Shown here piece by piece: positions 22,460 through 43,983 of a stretch of 64,000 bases of DNA. Position numbers and translations under genes: made by a program. Below the pieces are notes generated by a model, which was given only the letters and a program-made list of their open reading frames with translations, made no database searches and was not told the origin of the DNA. How positions within the stretch are numbered: the stretch's first letter is position 1; the number at the start of each line of letters is the position of its first letter. The stretch comes from Axinella damicornis (lineage: Eukaryota > Porifera > Demospongiae > Axinellida > Axinellidae), in contig OZ007509.1 in assembly GCA_963931865.1 (NCBI GenBank), positions 14,840,048 to 14,904,047 on the forward strand. Direction: 5' to 3'.

Positions 22460-24299
22460 TCTGTTAATAATTTGTGCAACAATTTTATGACTTTATTCAG
22501 CGTATAATTTGTCCCTGGAGTCATTATTCATACAGTTTCGTTCAGTTCTCTCTCTGTTGTTTTAGACAGTACACATCAACCACAGACCCAACAGTAAACG
22601 TATGGTAGTGGCATCACACAGAAGTTGATGTTACGTACTTATTCATAGCGTTATGCATTATGTTTGTGTTGTGGTTTTTAGTTGTATGGTTAAAATATGC
22701 TTGACCATGTGCCGTGGTATGTGTGCATGTCCACTTTTATGCTAGTATTGCCACCATTCATGCTCCTATTTCTGTACATGTACTGGACCAGGTCTTCACA
22801 GCTTTGTGCAATATTAGTACAATGTACAATATAGTAATGACACACTATACCTAATGTACGTACACGTACACCGTGGGGACATTGTAATGCTTGTATCACA
22901 TTTGCAAATATTGATATTTGATTCCCACCATGCAGTTTGGGAATGCGCTGGTTTGTAGTGGGTGCAGTGCTCTTTGTTTGTGGCTGTCATCCCTTATTTA
23001 ATTCATTTTGCTCTCGTGTACTCGATCCGGCCTTTGGGTTGAAGTAAGTTTAGTTGTGTGTTGTGACCTAATTCCTAAGTAATCAAAAATTTTTAAAAAA
23101 ACCATGATTGTGGATCTTATAAATTTGCATGTTGAAATAATAATTGCAAAACAGTTCACAAGGGTTGTTCATAATTATGCACTAATAATTTTGTGTGTTT
23201 GAGGGGAGTTCAACCATTTTAATTACTGCAGGTGTTCATCCTTCAGGAAGATATATGTTCGATCACTGAGCTTCGATCTTTATCCATGTTGCTTTTGAGC
23301 CTCTTGTTGGGTTGCCATCATGCACAATCTGCCAGAGCTCTAGGCCGGGGAGAAGGGATCGAGTTTTGCTCTTGAGTTGAATCCTAGGACCTCCCTGTGC
23401 CGTTACACCATGCAAGCTATAGTCTTCTGCAATGTTCTTTCTCCTTTTGTGAAACTCCTATTCTTGCAGGAGCCATTTGTTATAAGAGCCATGTGTTTCC
23501 TTACTGGAGCTGAGGATGTGGTGTGGCAAAACATTCTCTACATCTTTATACCCACTTTGCGGAAGTGTATAGCTTTTCTGCCAGAGAAAGTCCACAGTTT
23601 GAGGAAGGGAACTTTATAAGTTTGGTTTGAAAATTTGAGCTGCATCCGTTCTCCTCCCTTATTTGTAGGGTCAAACAGTAGCTCTAGGCAGGCTTTTGTG
23701 ACGCAATTTGGGATTCTGGGAATAGCAACACCGCTCGAGACTCCAAGTCTTGGCTCAAGATCTCTGATGGATGAGAGGAATGTCATAAAAGCTAGTAGGT
23801 GCTGTGTTGTGTATATATGTGTATTGGTATAGTGTCTACACTTCACTGATACAGAGATTTACAAATCATCCACAGTGTAGACACAAGTGTTTGCTACTTT
23901 CACCAGGCAATAATTTCTCCCTTCAAGTACATGTAAACAGGTCACAACACATTCATAACTAGCTATGGTAGTTATCTCTCAGGGTATTTATTAGCTGAGC
24001 ACCTTCCTCCTCCCTCCCTTGTTTACCTTTTCCTCACTCTCTTTCCATTCTCTCTCCAATTACCTTCGACTAAGGTGACTACTAGACCTAACAGAAATGG
24101 AGTCTCAATTGCGAGCCCAACTGTCACAGCGACAACCTCGTTCCCAGACGCCAAACTTAGTGGCGTGGGGTCTGGGCACCACCCCACTTGCGTACCGAAC
24201 AGCATTGGAAGTCAACAACAACCACAGCAACAGAGGGAACGCCATGGCAGAGAGCCTAACGCCATTGGGGACCGAAGAAAATCGACAGAGACAGCAACA

Positions 24300-24500
24300 C
24301 GCTCACCATTGGCCACCGCCTACGCGTGCACAGGCCATTTCCCGGCAAAATTTGAACCAACCAATCAAATAACAGCGTTGGGGTCCACCGGCGCGCGCGC
24401 TTCCGGCCGGCTTCTGCGGGTATATAAGGTGGGGTCTGGCAGTGCCGAAGTCATTCGGGCTAGGTACAGCTTGGGTGAGGTGAAGGTGAGGTGAGCCCTC
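24300..24500 (+). promoter_or_regulatory. Candidate PARG promoter: CCAAT boxes, CpG-rich stretch, TATA box
   Basis: ATTGG near 24309 (CCAAT on the other strand) and CCAATC near 24360 precede a CpG-rich run (GGCGCGCGCGC) and a strong TATA element, GTATATAAGG, at about 24420. Spacing and composition suit a TATA promoter firing rightward about 900 bp before the first recognised PARG exon. The assignment to PARG is by position only. Confidence 0.4.
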
Positions 24501-24534
24501 ACCCTAACCTTAACCCTTGCTCTACCTTTCACTA

Positions 24535-24760
24535 CTTGGGGGGTGGGGCAGCCTGGGGGGTGGGGCAGCCTGGGGGGCGGGGCAGCCTGGGGGCGGGGCA
24601 GCCTGGGGGGCGGGGCAGCCTGGGGGCGGGGCAGCCTGGGGGGCGGGGCAGCCTGGGGGGTAGGGCAGTGTAGGGGGATAGCTGGGGGTGGGGCAGCATG
24701 CAAGGGGATAGCTGGGGGTGGGGCAGCATGTAGGGGGTAGCTGGGGATGCATGTAGGGGA
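24535..24760. repeat. G-rich minisatellite (GGGGCGGGGCAGCCTGG)
   Basis: About eight 17-18-bp units with runs of four to six G, degenerating into GGGGATAGCTGGGGGTGG units on the right. It has strong G-quadruplex potential downstream of the putative promoter. Confidence 0.8.
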
Positions 24761-25409
24761 GGGTGGTGCATGTGAGGTTCTGCACAGATGAGACTGGTAA
24801 CACAAGTCATCTGCACGTCAAGGATTGTGCACTCTCAATGCTTTTGCACGCACAGAGCAAATGCATGTTTTTAGCAACACTTTGAACCCTTCCAGCATTT
24901 GTATAAGAGCTCGAAATTGGCCACTGCTGCTGTCACAGCCGCCATCTGTAAAGCTCTCCAGGTGAGAAACTTGGGAGTGCAGCGGAACACTGTCTCCTGT
25001 AATTTCAGTCCATCTAAGAGCCTCGTTCCCAGGTAAAGATCGAAATGAGTGTGTTTGTGTTTGTGTTCAGAGTAGAGTGACAGTACTATGATTACATACA
25101 AGTATGGTAATTCCAGAGAATACGTCGGACTCAATGGGGTTCGTTCCCAGGCCTTCCACACCTCCAGCTTTTGATCGCTTCCAGTGTTTTTTGCATACTG
25201 GTACAACATAAAACATCATGATTCCGCCTACACTAGAACTGAAGTACAAGGTTTGCGGGGTTGGGTATGTTTATACATAAATAGTTGAACCCTGACCTTC
25301 TTACCAATTCAGTGCGGTGACGCTATAAGGGATTTAAATCTACCCCTAAGATCAAATTACCGGTGGACTTATTTAGTACAGTGTGCCTTTCCATGCATGC
25401 TTTTTCAGA

Positions 25410-35694
<10,285 letters not shown>

Positions 35695-35998
35695 CTCAAC
35701 AATTTCGTCAAGTCAATTTTTGCTAGGATTGTTTCAATGCTCTAATTTGTCAGGAGTGAATTGTATAAACTGTAACATTTTTGTGCCTCTTTTTTCAGCG
35801 ACTGAAGTAAATTTCTTGTTTCAAAGCATTTTTGTATCATAGGAAATCACATCATACGTAGTAAGAGGTCAAGATAGTCCAGTTGTTAAAATAACATTCA
35901 ATCACCACACGTACAGTTCGAGATCTGACAACAGCTTCAAAAAAACATTGCATTGTGCTAAATTGACCATGATATGGAGCTTGTGTGGTAACCACTAA
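35695..35998. other. PARG/DHRS12 convergent 3' intergenic gap
   Basis: 304 bp between the two stop codons must hold both 3' UTR ends. I see no clear AATAAA on either strand. Confidence 0.6.
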
Positions 35999-38900
35999 TC
36001 ATTTTTGCTGGCGTCCTGATTGGGCAGGCTGTTGCTCTGCTGGAGTGAGGTACTGTTCCCTTAGCTCCTCCAGTCTGGTCATCAGCAAGGACTCCTCCTC
36101 GTCGGTGGAATGGGTCCACGCCAGAGGAAGGTGCTCACTTGCTGGGGTTCGGTCTAGATGGTGAACAAGTGTGCACATCATCTGTGAATCAGCAATAACC
36201 CTTTCTGTGATGAATTGTGAGGTTTTAACCCCTGAAGCTACTCCAGTACGTGGCATAATAACCCTTTCTCTGATGAATTTGCAAGGCGTTTTTACTTTTA
36301 GTTTATCACTGCATGAAAGCTACTCCAGAGGAAAAAGCCTCATTCAAGCATTCAGAGAGCTCAATGGTAAAATCAGTGGGTTTGAGAGTTAAACCTCAAT
36401 CTTGGGTTTATACTATGTGCCACTGGAAGAGCCTCTGAATCACAGATGAAGTGTGACCCTAGCTGATGCATGGTGAGTATCATCGCCATGGAAACAGAAC
36501 AAATAAAAATCAGTCTAAACATAGCACTAGTATGGAAACTTCCTATAGTTTTTGCCTTGCCTCTCAAGTCTCAACTAATGGCCTGAATGGTAAAACAGTT
36601 GTACAAAACGCTATGTGTTATGTTGGGTATATTATCAATCTGGGACCCTTATATTAGTGTCATGCTCATAGCATACCTTGGAAGAAGGTTCCACTGGGGA
36701 AGTTGATCACTCTCTTTGCTACGGAGAGCCACACCACAGTGTCTGCCCCTTCTTGTGGAGTTCTTAGCCTGCCCTCCATGCGCCTGTGGAAGCTCGGCAT
36801 GGCTTCAGCCACAGCTGTAGTGGAGCAAGTTTGGATACAGCTATGCAGCTGTGTTCAGTAGATGCAGCAACTTAGATATAGTTGTGCTAATTAAGCACCA
36901 GCGCTACTGTACCTGCTAATGCACCTGCATAGACACTGCAGTCAGCCGAGATAGATATAGCTAAGCAAATGCAGTTGTCAATGAGGTGCAGTCAAGGGCG
37001 TAGGCGTATCGAGCCGCTGGGGTCGATGTGCCCTTGGTGTAGCAGCTGAAGGTGTCATTTAACTAGCTGGTAATAAGGCAGGTGTAAATTAGCTAACTGA
37101 GCTGCTATATAGTAAGGCAGGTGTCAATTAGTAGGAACTGAGCTGCTAATAAGGCAGGTGTCAATTTGAGCTGTTATATAGTAAGGCAGGTGTCAATTAG
37201 TAGGAACTGAGCTGTTAATAAGGCAGGTGTCAATTAGTATGAACTGAGCTGGTAGAAGACAACGGGTACCTGTGAAAGCTGGAACGCAGGAACGCGGAAC
37301 GGAACGCGGAACGGAACGCGGAACGGAAGTAAAATTCGGGCTGCGCGCTTTCATCATTATTCACTGGACTGGACTCACCCAAAAATCTGTAAGATGCCTT
37401 TGCAGGGTAGGACAGAAGCTAAGCATACTTATTTATTCACTAAACGTGCTTGCATAGCCTGCTTTCGTGTCTTCCCTCGAGTCGGTAGAGGTCAAAGGTC
37501 ACGTGCATATTTAATGAGCTCCAGCAAAATGCGCTTCAGTCAGTCGTGGATGATAATGGAATATTATTAAATTTTTCTGTTCTCTATGGTTCAGCAAAAG
37601 GGGTAACTGTGAAAGCCGGAACGCAGGAACGCGGAACGGAACGCGGAACGGAACGCGGAACGGAAGTAAAATGCGGGCCGCGCGCTATCATCACTTGCAC
37701 CGTACGCGCAGGGCGTCTTTATTCACTGGACTGGACTGGACTCACCCAAAAATCTGTTTTTCAGTGTAGGACAGAAGCTAAGCATACTTATTTATTGCTT
37801 GCATTGCCTGCTTTCGTGTCTTTCCTCGAGTCGGTAGAGGTCAAAGGTCACGTGCATATTTAATGAGCTCCAGCCAAATATTCTTCAGTCAGTCGTGGAT
37901 GATAGAGGAATATTATCTTCTGTTTTCTATGCTTCAGCAAAAGGCTGGAGTTCGATGTCTGCGGTAAATAAGTGCTCTTCTAATCTTTTCATTGAAGCTT
38001 ATTAAATATGCACGTGACCTTTGACCTCTACCGACTCGAGGAAAGACACGAAAGCAGGCTATGCAAGCAATAAATAAGTATGCTTAGCTTCTGTCCTACA
38101 CTGGAAAACAGATTTTTGGGTGAGTCCTGTCCTGTCCAGTGAATAAAGACGCCCTGCTCGTGATGATAGCGCGCGGCCCGCATTTTACTTCCGTTCCGCG
38201 TTCCGTTCCGCGTTCCTGCGTTCCGGCTTTCACAGGTACCCCAGCAAAAGGCTGGAGTTCGATGTCTGCGGTAAATAAATGCTCTTCTAATCTTTTCATT
38301 GAAGCTCATTAAATATGCACGTGACCTTTGACCTCTACCGACTCGAGGGAAGACACGAAAGCAGGCTATGCAAGCAAGTTTAGTGAATAAATAAGTATGC
38401 TTAGCTTCTGTCCTACCCTGCAAAGGCATCTTACAGATTTTTGGGTGAGTCCAGTCCAGTGAATAATGATGAAAGCGCGCAGCCCGAATTTTACTTCCGT
38501 TCCGCGTTCCGTTCCGCGTTCCTGCGTTCCTGCTTTCACAGGTACCCGAAGACAACTAGCAGTGAAATGTCAAACAAGGGCATGCACTGACAGCTAAGCC
38601 TAGTCTATTGCGATAGACCAACTTTCTCTCGCTCAGGAAGTTTATGCCCCGCCCCCAACTTCCTGAGTGAGAGAAATTTGGTCTAGCTTGATAGACTACA
38701 AGCCAAGCAGAGGGTTGAACATGATTGAACAAGCAAAGCTAAGGGCTTGACAATTACCAAGCAAAGGGTTAAACGAGCCAAGCAGAGGGTTAACAAGTCC
38801 AGCAGATCGATGCTTAAAATGGCAAGCATATTGTTAAACAAGGTAAAGTCTCCTATAGAGCCTATAATCACAGCTGCAACTACAGCCAGCAGGGGTTATC

Positions 38901-41784
38901 AGCCAAAGCCACTCAAACCAAAGGTTAAACCAGCCAAATTCCCATATACATGTATATATAGAGTCTATAATCACAGCCGTGAATGCAGTCAGTCATACAG
39001 AAATACCACTGAAAGACAGTCGTTGTCAGGTTGCATTGCAGATCGAATTAATGTAAGTCAACATCAGCACAGTCAATGGTCAAACCGCTGACAAGAACTG
39101 CATGGTCAAAATTTTGATCCACAGTTGCAGATGTGACCAGGGAGAGTATGGGTGTGAACTGTGAACCCTGCTTACTTTAGCAATACCACAACATGTGACA
39201 CGTACCTGGTGTATCTGCCCACCCTGTTGGGAAAACATGAGAAAGGTTGTGTTACATTTCCAACACTGAAAAAAGCAGATTGTATAAAACCAAAATACGT
39301 ACAGCACCTAAAGTTGGTATATTTCTACCTGGGTGCATTGAAGAGAAATGGACGTTTGGGTACATCTCTGCCCACCTTCTAGTCATTACCACCTGCTGGC
39401 GCTGTTGGTGTGAGAACAGTACTGTTACGCTGTTGATGACCAGTGTTAACATGTGTTACACTGATAATGACACGCGTTACAATGATAATGACATGTGTTA
39501 CAATGTTACAATGGTAAGACCTAGCCTCGTTCCCAGGCCCGCGCGCCACTTTTGGTTGCACGAATGAACGCGGAGGGCCTGGTATGATTCCTCATGTGCG
39601 TGACATTGATGGTAGAAAGGTGGTAGAAAGGACTTAATTGAACGTGGGCGAACTGGGGCTCAGAACAGCAAGAAGAGCAAATGTACCAGGTAACTTACCA
39701 CACGTATCTAGCTAGCGGGGGGCGACGGTCATACACACCAAGCGTTGAATGTGTAGTCGGTTGAACAATACGTAAAACTTTGCTTTTTCGTTTTGAAAAT
39801 TTTGGCCGTTTGTCGATTACGTAATGCTCACATGAGGAAACATACCAGGCTCTCCCCGCTTTTCCGTACTGCAAGCGACGAAAAGCTGGGCGGGGCCTGG
39901 GAACGAGGCTAGGTAAGACCGTGTTATGCTGTTGGCTAGCCACGTTTCCAGGCCCGCGCGCCACTTTAGGTTGCACGAAAGGACGATTGTACTACGCCTC
40001 TGTCTGATGACCCATCTTCATGTTCACAGGAATGGGTTTGCGAAGGGGTTGAGCATGGGCGGAGGGCCTGGTATGTTCCTCATGTGCGTGATGTCGAGGG
40101 TAGAAAGGACTTAATTGAATGTGGGCGAGGGCCAGTAATTAGCATATTTTGGCACACATGGACTCACACAAACCACTAGACTATTATAATTTAGTGCACA
40201 AGACTTCAGACGGAACTCCTGGTTTTTTTAATTTTTAAATTTTTTTTATTGTTTTGGGATCGACTTTAAAAATGTGTTACAGTTTGTAGTAGTAGTAATA
40301 AATTATTATACATGGGTAACATGAGATTAACTTATGCAATACTCACATCTTACCTTGTTCTGTGCGTATGCAAAAGTGCCGTCGAAAGAGCGGACACTTT
40401 CAAACTGCAAGTCATTCGGATCCAACTTCATCACCAGCATCCCACCCGAGGACACGGTGACCTAAGAGGACATTCAAATGACAGAGATCTGAGCTCACAT
40501 CTACTCACCTCCCTTACTCGTCCACCTGTCACCCCTTCATTCCCCTCTACCCGTGCATTCATTCCCCTCCACCTGTCACTCTCGCACTCCCCTCTACCAG
40601 TGTGCTTCCCTCTACCCTTCACCAATACACTCACCTCCACCCTGCACTCCCTCCACCCTTCACCCATGCACACCCTCCACCATCACCCATGCACACCCTC
40701 CACCCTTCACCCATGCACACCCTCCACCCTTCACCCATGCACTCCCTCCACCCTTCACCTATGGACCCCCTCCACCCTTCACCCATGCACTCCCTCCACC
40801 CATGCACTCCCTCCACCCTTCACCCATGCACACCCTCCACCCTTCACCCATGCACTCCCTCCATCCTTCACCCATGCACACCCTCCAACCTTCACCTATG
40901 GACCCCCTCCACCTTCACCCCTTCATCCATGCACTCCCTCCATCCTTCACCCATGCACACCCTCCAACCTTCACCTATGGACCCCCTCCACCTTCACCCC
41001 TTCATCCATGCACTCCCTCCACCCTTCACTTATGCACACCATCATACCACTCTTGAAGATGTGGTTCTCTCCAGAGCTGGAATTAAACCTGTGGTCAGCA
41101 TGTAGGCACCTGCACAGTACAGTAACAGTAACAGAATACACACAGCTGCACTCTCAATCAGTTTCATCCCCACGCAGGTACAGCTCCTCACCAAGTGTGT
41201 TAGTAGCAAAATTTTTCTCTAGTCCATCGTCTGTTTCCTGTCGCTGGTTCACCATGCATCCAGCGTTGTTCACCTGAGGATGGGCAAGGTAAGCATATCT
41301 ATGTGGAACACTACATACCTACACATGTCAGCTGTTGGTCATCAACCCGCTTGGGCTTGTATGTATGCACATATGTACGTATGTACGTATGTATGCATGT
41401 ATGTACGTATGTACTTATGTATGTATGTATGTATGTATGTATGTATCTATGTATGTATGTATGTTATGTATGTATGTATGTATGGATGGATGGATGCCCT
41501 CTTGAATGTGGAATACTGGGGTTCACATACTAGACAATCCAGTGCTTGGTCTGACTCCACAAACTCATCAGTAAACTTCACAATGTCCCTTGGTTTGGAT
41601 AGGTCAAGTATGTGAAGATATACTTTCTGCAGTGGAGAAAGGAGAGGGAAGAGGGAGGGAGGGAGGGAGGGGGCCAGGAGGGAAGAGAAGAGGGAGGGGA
41701 GCAAGGAGGTGGAGCGAGAGGGGTGGAGGAGAAGGGAGGAGGGAGGGAGGGGGCCAGGAGGGAAGAGAAGAGGGAGGGGAGCAA

Positions 41785-41826
<42 letters not shown>

Positions 41827-43778
41827 GTGAGAGGGATGGAGGAGAGGGGAGAAAGGAGGAGGAGGAGGGAGGGAGAAGTGAATCTTGTACAAAGTGAAGA
41901 GTTACATTAATCATACCTCATTGCCACTTTCAGATACTATCTCTTCTTTTGCCTTCTCCCCTCGAGTCTGGTTACGACAGACCATATGGACAGTGGCACC
42001 TACAGACCAAACATACCCTCATATCCAACTACAAAATGCAAACAACCAACTATACAAAATGGATACAGCTGACTACAAATGGCTAGAGACGACTGCAAAA
42101 TGGATACAGCTGACTACAAATGGCTAGAGATGACTGCAAAATGCACTACAAAATGGATACAGTCGACTACAAATGCATACAGTCGATTACAAAATGCATC
42201 AGCTGCATCAGGTAACTCTCCACAAGTAGGTGGGTGGCAGCTTTCTATCAAATGTAGTGTACTGTCAGGTGAGTTTGTAACGAGAGCAAGTGGAAATAGA
42301 AAAGATTAGCCTCGTTCCCAGGCGCTCGGTAATTACCAAGTGCCTGGGAACGAGGCTAAGAAAATATTTTGATTCAGTATGTTTGGTTTCCTTCTTGCTT
42401 GCAGGATTTAGTATCTGAAAAAATATTTCATCCCTGGCTTTCCTCAGCATGCTTACAACTTTGTCACGACAAAGAAAAAGAATGTCAAACCTTGCTCAAC
42501 AACAGACACCATGTATCCTTAGTGAGGGTATGCTGTGCAACGCGTAACACACACAGTTACAGTTGGTCATGGTGATCTACAATGTTGGCACATGTGCGTC
42601 TGTACAGACTGCATGCAGGCTCGTATGGTACTGGACTGCCTACCTTTCTTGGCAAATGAGAGAGCTGATACTTTCCCTATCCCACTGTTGGCTCCAGTGA
42701 TCATGTATGACCGGCTGGAAGGAAGTGAGAAGATGTGTACGCGTGGTCATGAAATGCATGTATTATACATATTTGTGTGAGTGCGTCATGTCAATCATGC
42801 CACACCAAAAGCTATTTAGGGAGGTTAATAGTGGAAGCCAGACCATAGCTTGCCAGCCTCACAAAAGCAGCACGGCGCTTAGCGCAGCACTTCCTGTCAC
42901 GAGTGCGCATGCGGTGCAGAGCATGCTCCACAATAGCCTTTGTTTGCTACTAGCTAGGCCAATCCTCCAGCACAAGCAAGTTGGGGGCGCAGTTGCCAGG
43001 ACTCCCTGGGTGCTGACCTGGTGGTGGCCCCCCTTGAAAGCCCAAATGATTAAATCGTCTAAAGTAGTCTAGCTCATCAGACCTGTCAAGCTTACAATAA
43101 CTATGGGAAGCCTTCTGTACATTAATTGATTTCATGTTTCTCGGACAGACCAGTCCCAAATTTTGACCGGGTGGCAGGCAATCTTCCCACCAACACTTGA
43201 CCAGAGTTTGAGGTTTCACCGCTTCCTGACATGTGAGAATGAAATCTCATTGATTCAGAAACACGAATTCAATTTGGTATGCCCTCAGGTACGTATACTG
43301 TGACATGGAAATTATGATGGTTTTCTATTCCTATGGTGTGAGTAGAAATTTGGAAATGTGCATGTGCACGTGTGTGCAGCATGGGTACATGCATGTGTAT
43401 GTGTCTGTCAATGATGTTTGGTTCATGTCATTGTGTGGGTGTGTGGTGTAGGGGAAAGGGGATCTCATACTTGGATATATCTTCTTCGAGGTCACTCTGG
43501 TCAAAGTTGCGAGAAGCCTTCGCAAACCCATTCCTGTGGAGATGGGTCCAGTAATACAATTTCAGATGCACAAACTCTGCTATCCTCACAAGCCAGCTTC
43601 CCTTTGATTCCAAAGGGAGGATAGCCTCGACCCCAGGCCGTTTGGGGAGGGAGAAACGGCCTGGGAACGAGGCTAAAGGGAGGATGGCCTGATGCCAAGT
43701 TTACAAGACTTGTAAGACCGACCTTGTGTATTCGCTAAGCCCGCGAATGAACCACACGGTATTCCTGTATATTGACAT
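35999..43778 (-). CDS. DHRS12: DHRS12-like short-chain dehydrogenase/reductase (SDR40C family), 334 aa
   Basis: An NAD(P)-dependent short-chain oxidoreductase whose physiological substrate is poorly known in animals. Minus-strand exons in order: 43778-43723, 43533-43471, 42714-42644, 41999-41917, 41626-41531, 41273-41192, 41109-41048, 40461-40354, 39401-39329, 39223-39206, 36814-36677, 36153-35999 (stop TGA); every junction is GT-AG and phase-consistent. The protein starts MSIYRNTVWFIRGLSEYT, close to vertebrate DHRS12. It has the Rossmann cofactor motif TGANSGIG, NNAGCMVN, the catalytic serine region VTVSSGGM, and the active-site Y-x-x-x-K (YAQNK), followed by FSSMHPGWADTP and HLPLAWT. All core catalytic residues are present. 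It shares a divergent promoter region with ZRSR2. Confidence 0.95.
37262..38550. repeat. Nested inverted duplication of a 250-bp unit (four copies)
   Basis: A unit beginning GGTACCTGTGAAAGC, with tandem GGAACGCGGAAC words and ending in GTGCATATTTAATGAGCT, occurs at about 37265-37516 and 37600-37868 in direct orientation, then at about 37997-38245 and 38305-38548 inverted. The pairs match best outside-to-outside and inside-to-inside: the outer pair shares 'attcgggctgcgcgctttcatc', the inner pair 'atgcgggccgcgcgctatcatc'. The whole block is thus one large palindrome with a spacer near 37870-37996. It lies in the largest DHRS12 intron; cruciform-forming potential is high. Confidence 0.85.
38605..38697. 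repeat. Short inverted repeat (foldback)
   Basis: GTCTATTGCGATAGACCAA...CTCTCGCTCAGGAAGTT and the inverted AACTTCCTGAGTGAGAG...TTGGTCTAGCTTGATAGAC form a hairpin of about 93 bp. No target duplication is obvious. Confidence 0.7.
39206..39223 (-). other. 18-nt microexon of DHRS12
   Basis: Between CCCAACAG and GTACGT on the minus strand lie 18 bases encoding the W-A-D-T-P of the conserved HPGWADTP motif. Skipping it would preserve frame but delete this motif. It joins phase 1 to phase 1 between exons 39401-39329 and 36814-36677, and no other place in the intron supplies these residues. Confidence 0.88.
39522..39911. mobile_element. 390-bp family A transposon, likely parent of the foldback MITEs
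   Basis: The left end is TAGCCTCGTTCCCAGGC; the right end is CCTGGGAACGAGGCTA preceded by GTACTGCAAGCGACGAAAAGC. A perfect 9-bp target duplication GGTAAGACC flanks it (39513-39521, 39912-39920). The right-terminal 45 bases are what the 94-95-bp foldbacks carry twice in inverted orientation. It has no coding capacity. A partial copy of the left part follows at about 39938-40130. It lies in a DHRS12 intron. Confidence 0.92.
40615..41040. repeat. Minisatellite (CTCCACCCTTCACCCATGCA) in DHRS12 intron
   Basis: About 20 units of 19-26 bp, with a higher-order repeat visible at 40850-41010. Open in several frames on the plus strand as Pro/His/Ser-rich frames, which are not genes. Confidence 0.85.
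41360..41485. repeat. (GTAT)n microsatellite
   Basis: Tetranucleotide array in the DHRS12 intron between exons 41531 and 41273. Confidence 0.9.
41640..41880. repeat. GGGA-rich tract with G38 run
   Basis: The G38 run at 41788-41825 lies inside purine-rich repeats. On the sense (minus) strand of DHRS12 this is a C-rich tract just upstream of the 3' splice site of exon 41626-41531, matching the pattern in the plus-strand genes. Confidence 0.85.
42307..42358. mobile_element. Foldback MITE, family A (52 bp)
   Basis: TAGCCTCGTTCCCAGGC...CTGGGAACGAGGCTA, flanked by AGAAAAGAT and AGAAAATAT, a 9-bp duplication with one change. Confidence 0.85.
43622..43675. mobile_element. Foldback MITE, family A (54 bp)
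   Basis: Ends TAGCCTCG...CGAGGCTA, with a perfect 9-bp duplication AAGGGAGGA on both sides. Its core (GGCCGTTTGGGGAGGGAGAAACGGCC) is the inverse-orientation partner of the element at 51991-52044. It lies in DHRS12 intron 1. Confidence 0.9.
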
Positions 43779-43983
43779 GCCTTGTTCGCTACCACAGAGG
43801 ATGCACAGCATTAGGAAAACGGCTGAGATCGAGAAGATGGCCACCGACCTTCCATGCATATGGAGGCCACACCTCACTATTATCTGCTGTATAATATAAT
43901 TTGGATACCACGTGCGCAATTGACCTTTGACCTTGCCAACTGGACAACCTTGTTTTCTGCATCAGTGCATGCTTTTAGTCGAG
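43779..43983. promoter_or_regulatory. Bidirectional promoter region, DHRS12 / ZRSR2
   Basis: Only 205 bp separate the two start codons of the divergent genes. The stretch contains AAGATGGCCACCG (43834-43846), a good match to the YY1 motif common in TATA-less housekeeping promoters, and no TATA box. The transcription starts themselves are not visible. Confidence 0.65.

Larger units (their letters stand above)
22460..25409. other. Arrestin-PARG intergenic region
   Basis: No recognisable gene. The first part should hold the arrestin 3' UTR; I saw no AATAAA close behind the stop. From 24300 the sequence is GC-rich with CCAAT and TATA elements (listed separately), then a G-rich 17-18-bp minisatellite at 24535-24760. 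25018-25150 carries fragments of the family A MITE ends. Confidence 0.5.

Noticed and set aside
24075..24494. Overlapping plus-strand frames of 91 and 139 codons before PARG
   Set aside because: They overlap CCAAT/TATA promoter-like elements, contain a MITE-end word (CTCGTTCCCAG), and show no recognisable domain; a coding role is not supported.
25251..25256. Short ATG exon (MIPPTLELKYK) near 25219-25251 as PARG exon 1
   Set aside because: Its end phase does not match the phase required by the acceptor at 25408/25409, and the donor GTTTGC is weak.
40312..41277. 321-codon plus-strand frame with PSTLHPCTPST-like repeats
   Set aside because: Runs over the DHRS12 intron minisatellite and antisense through real DHRS12 exons (40354-40461, 41048-41109, 41192-41273).
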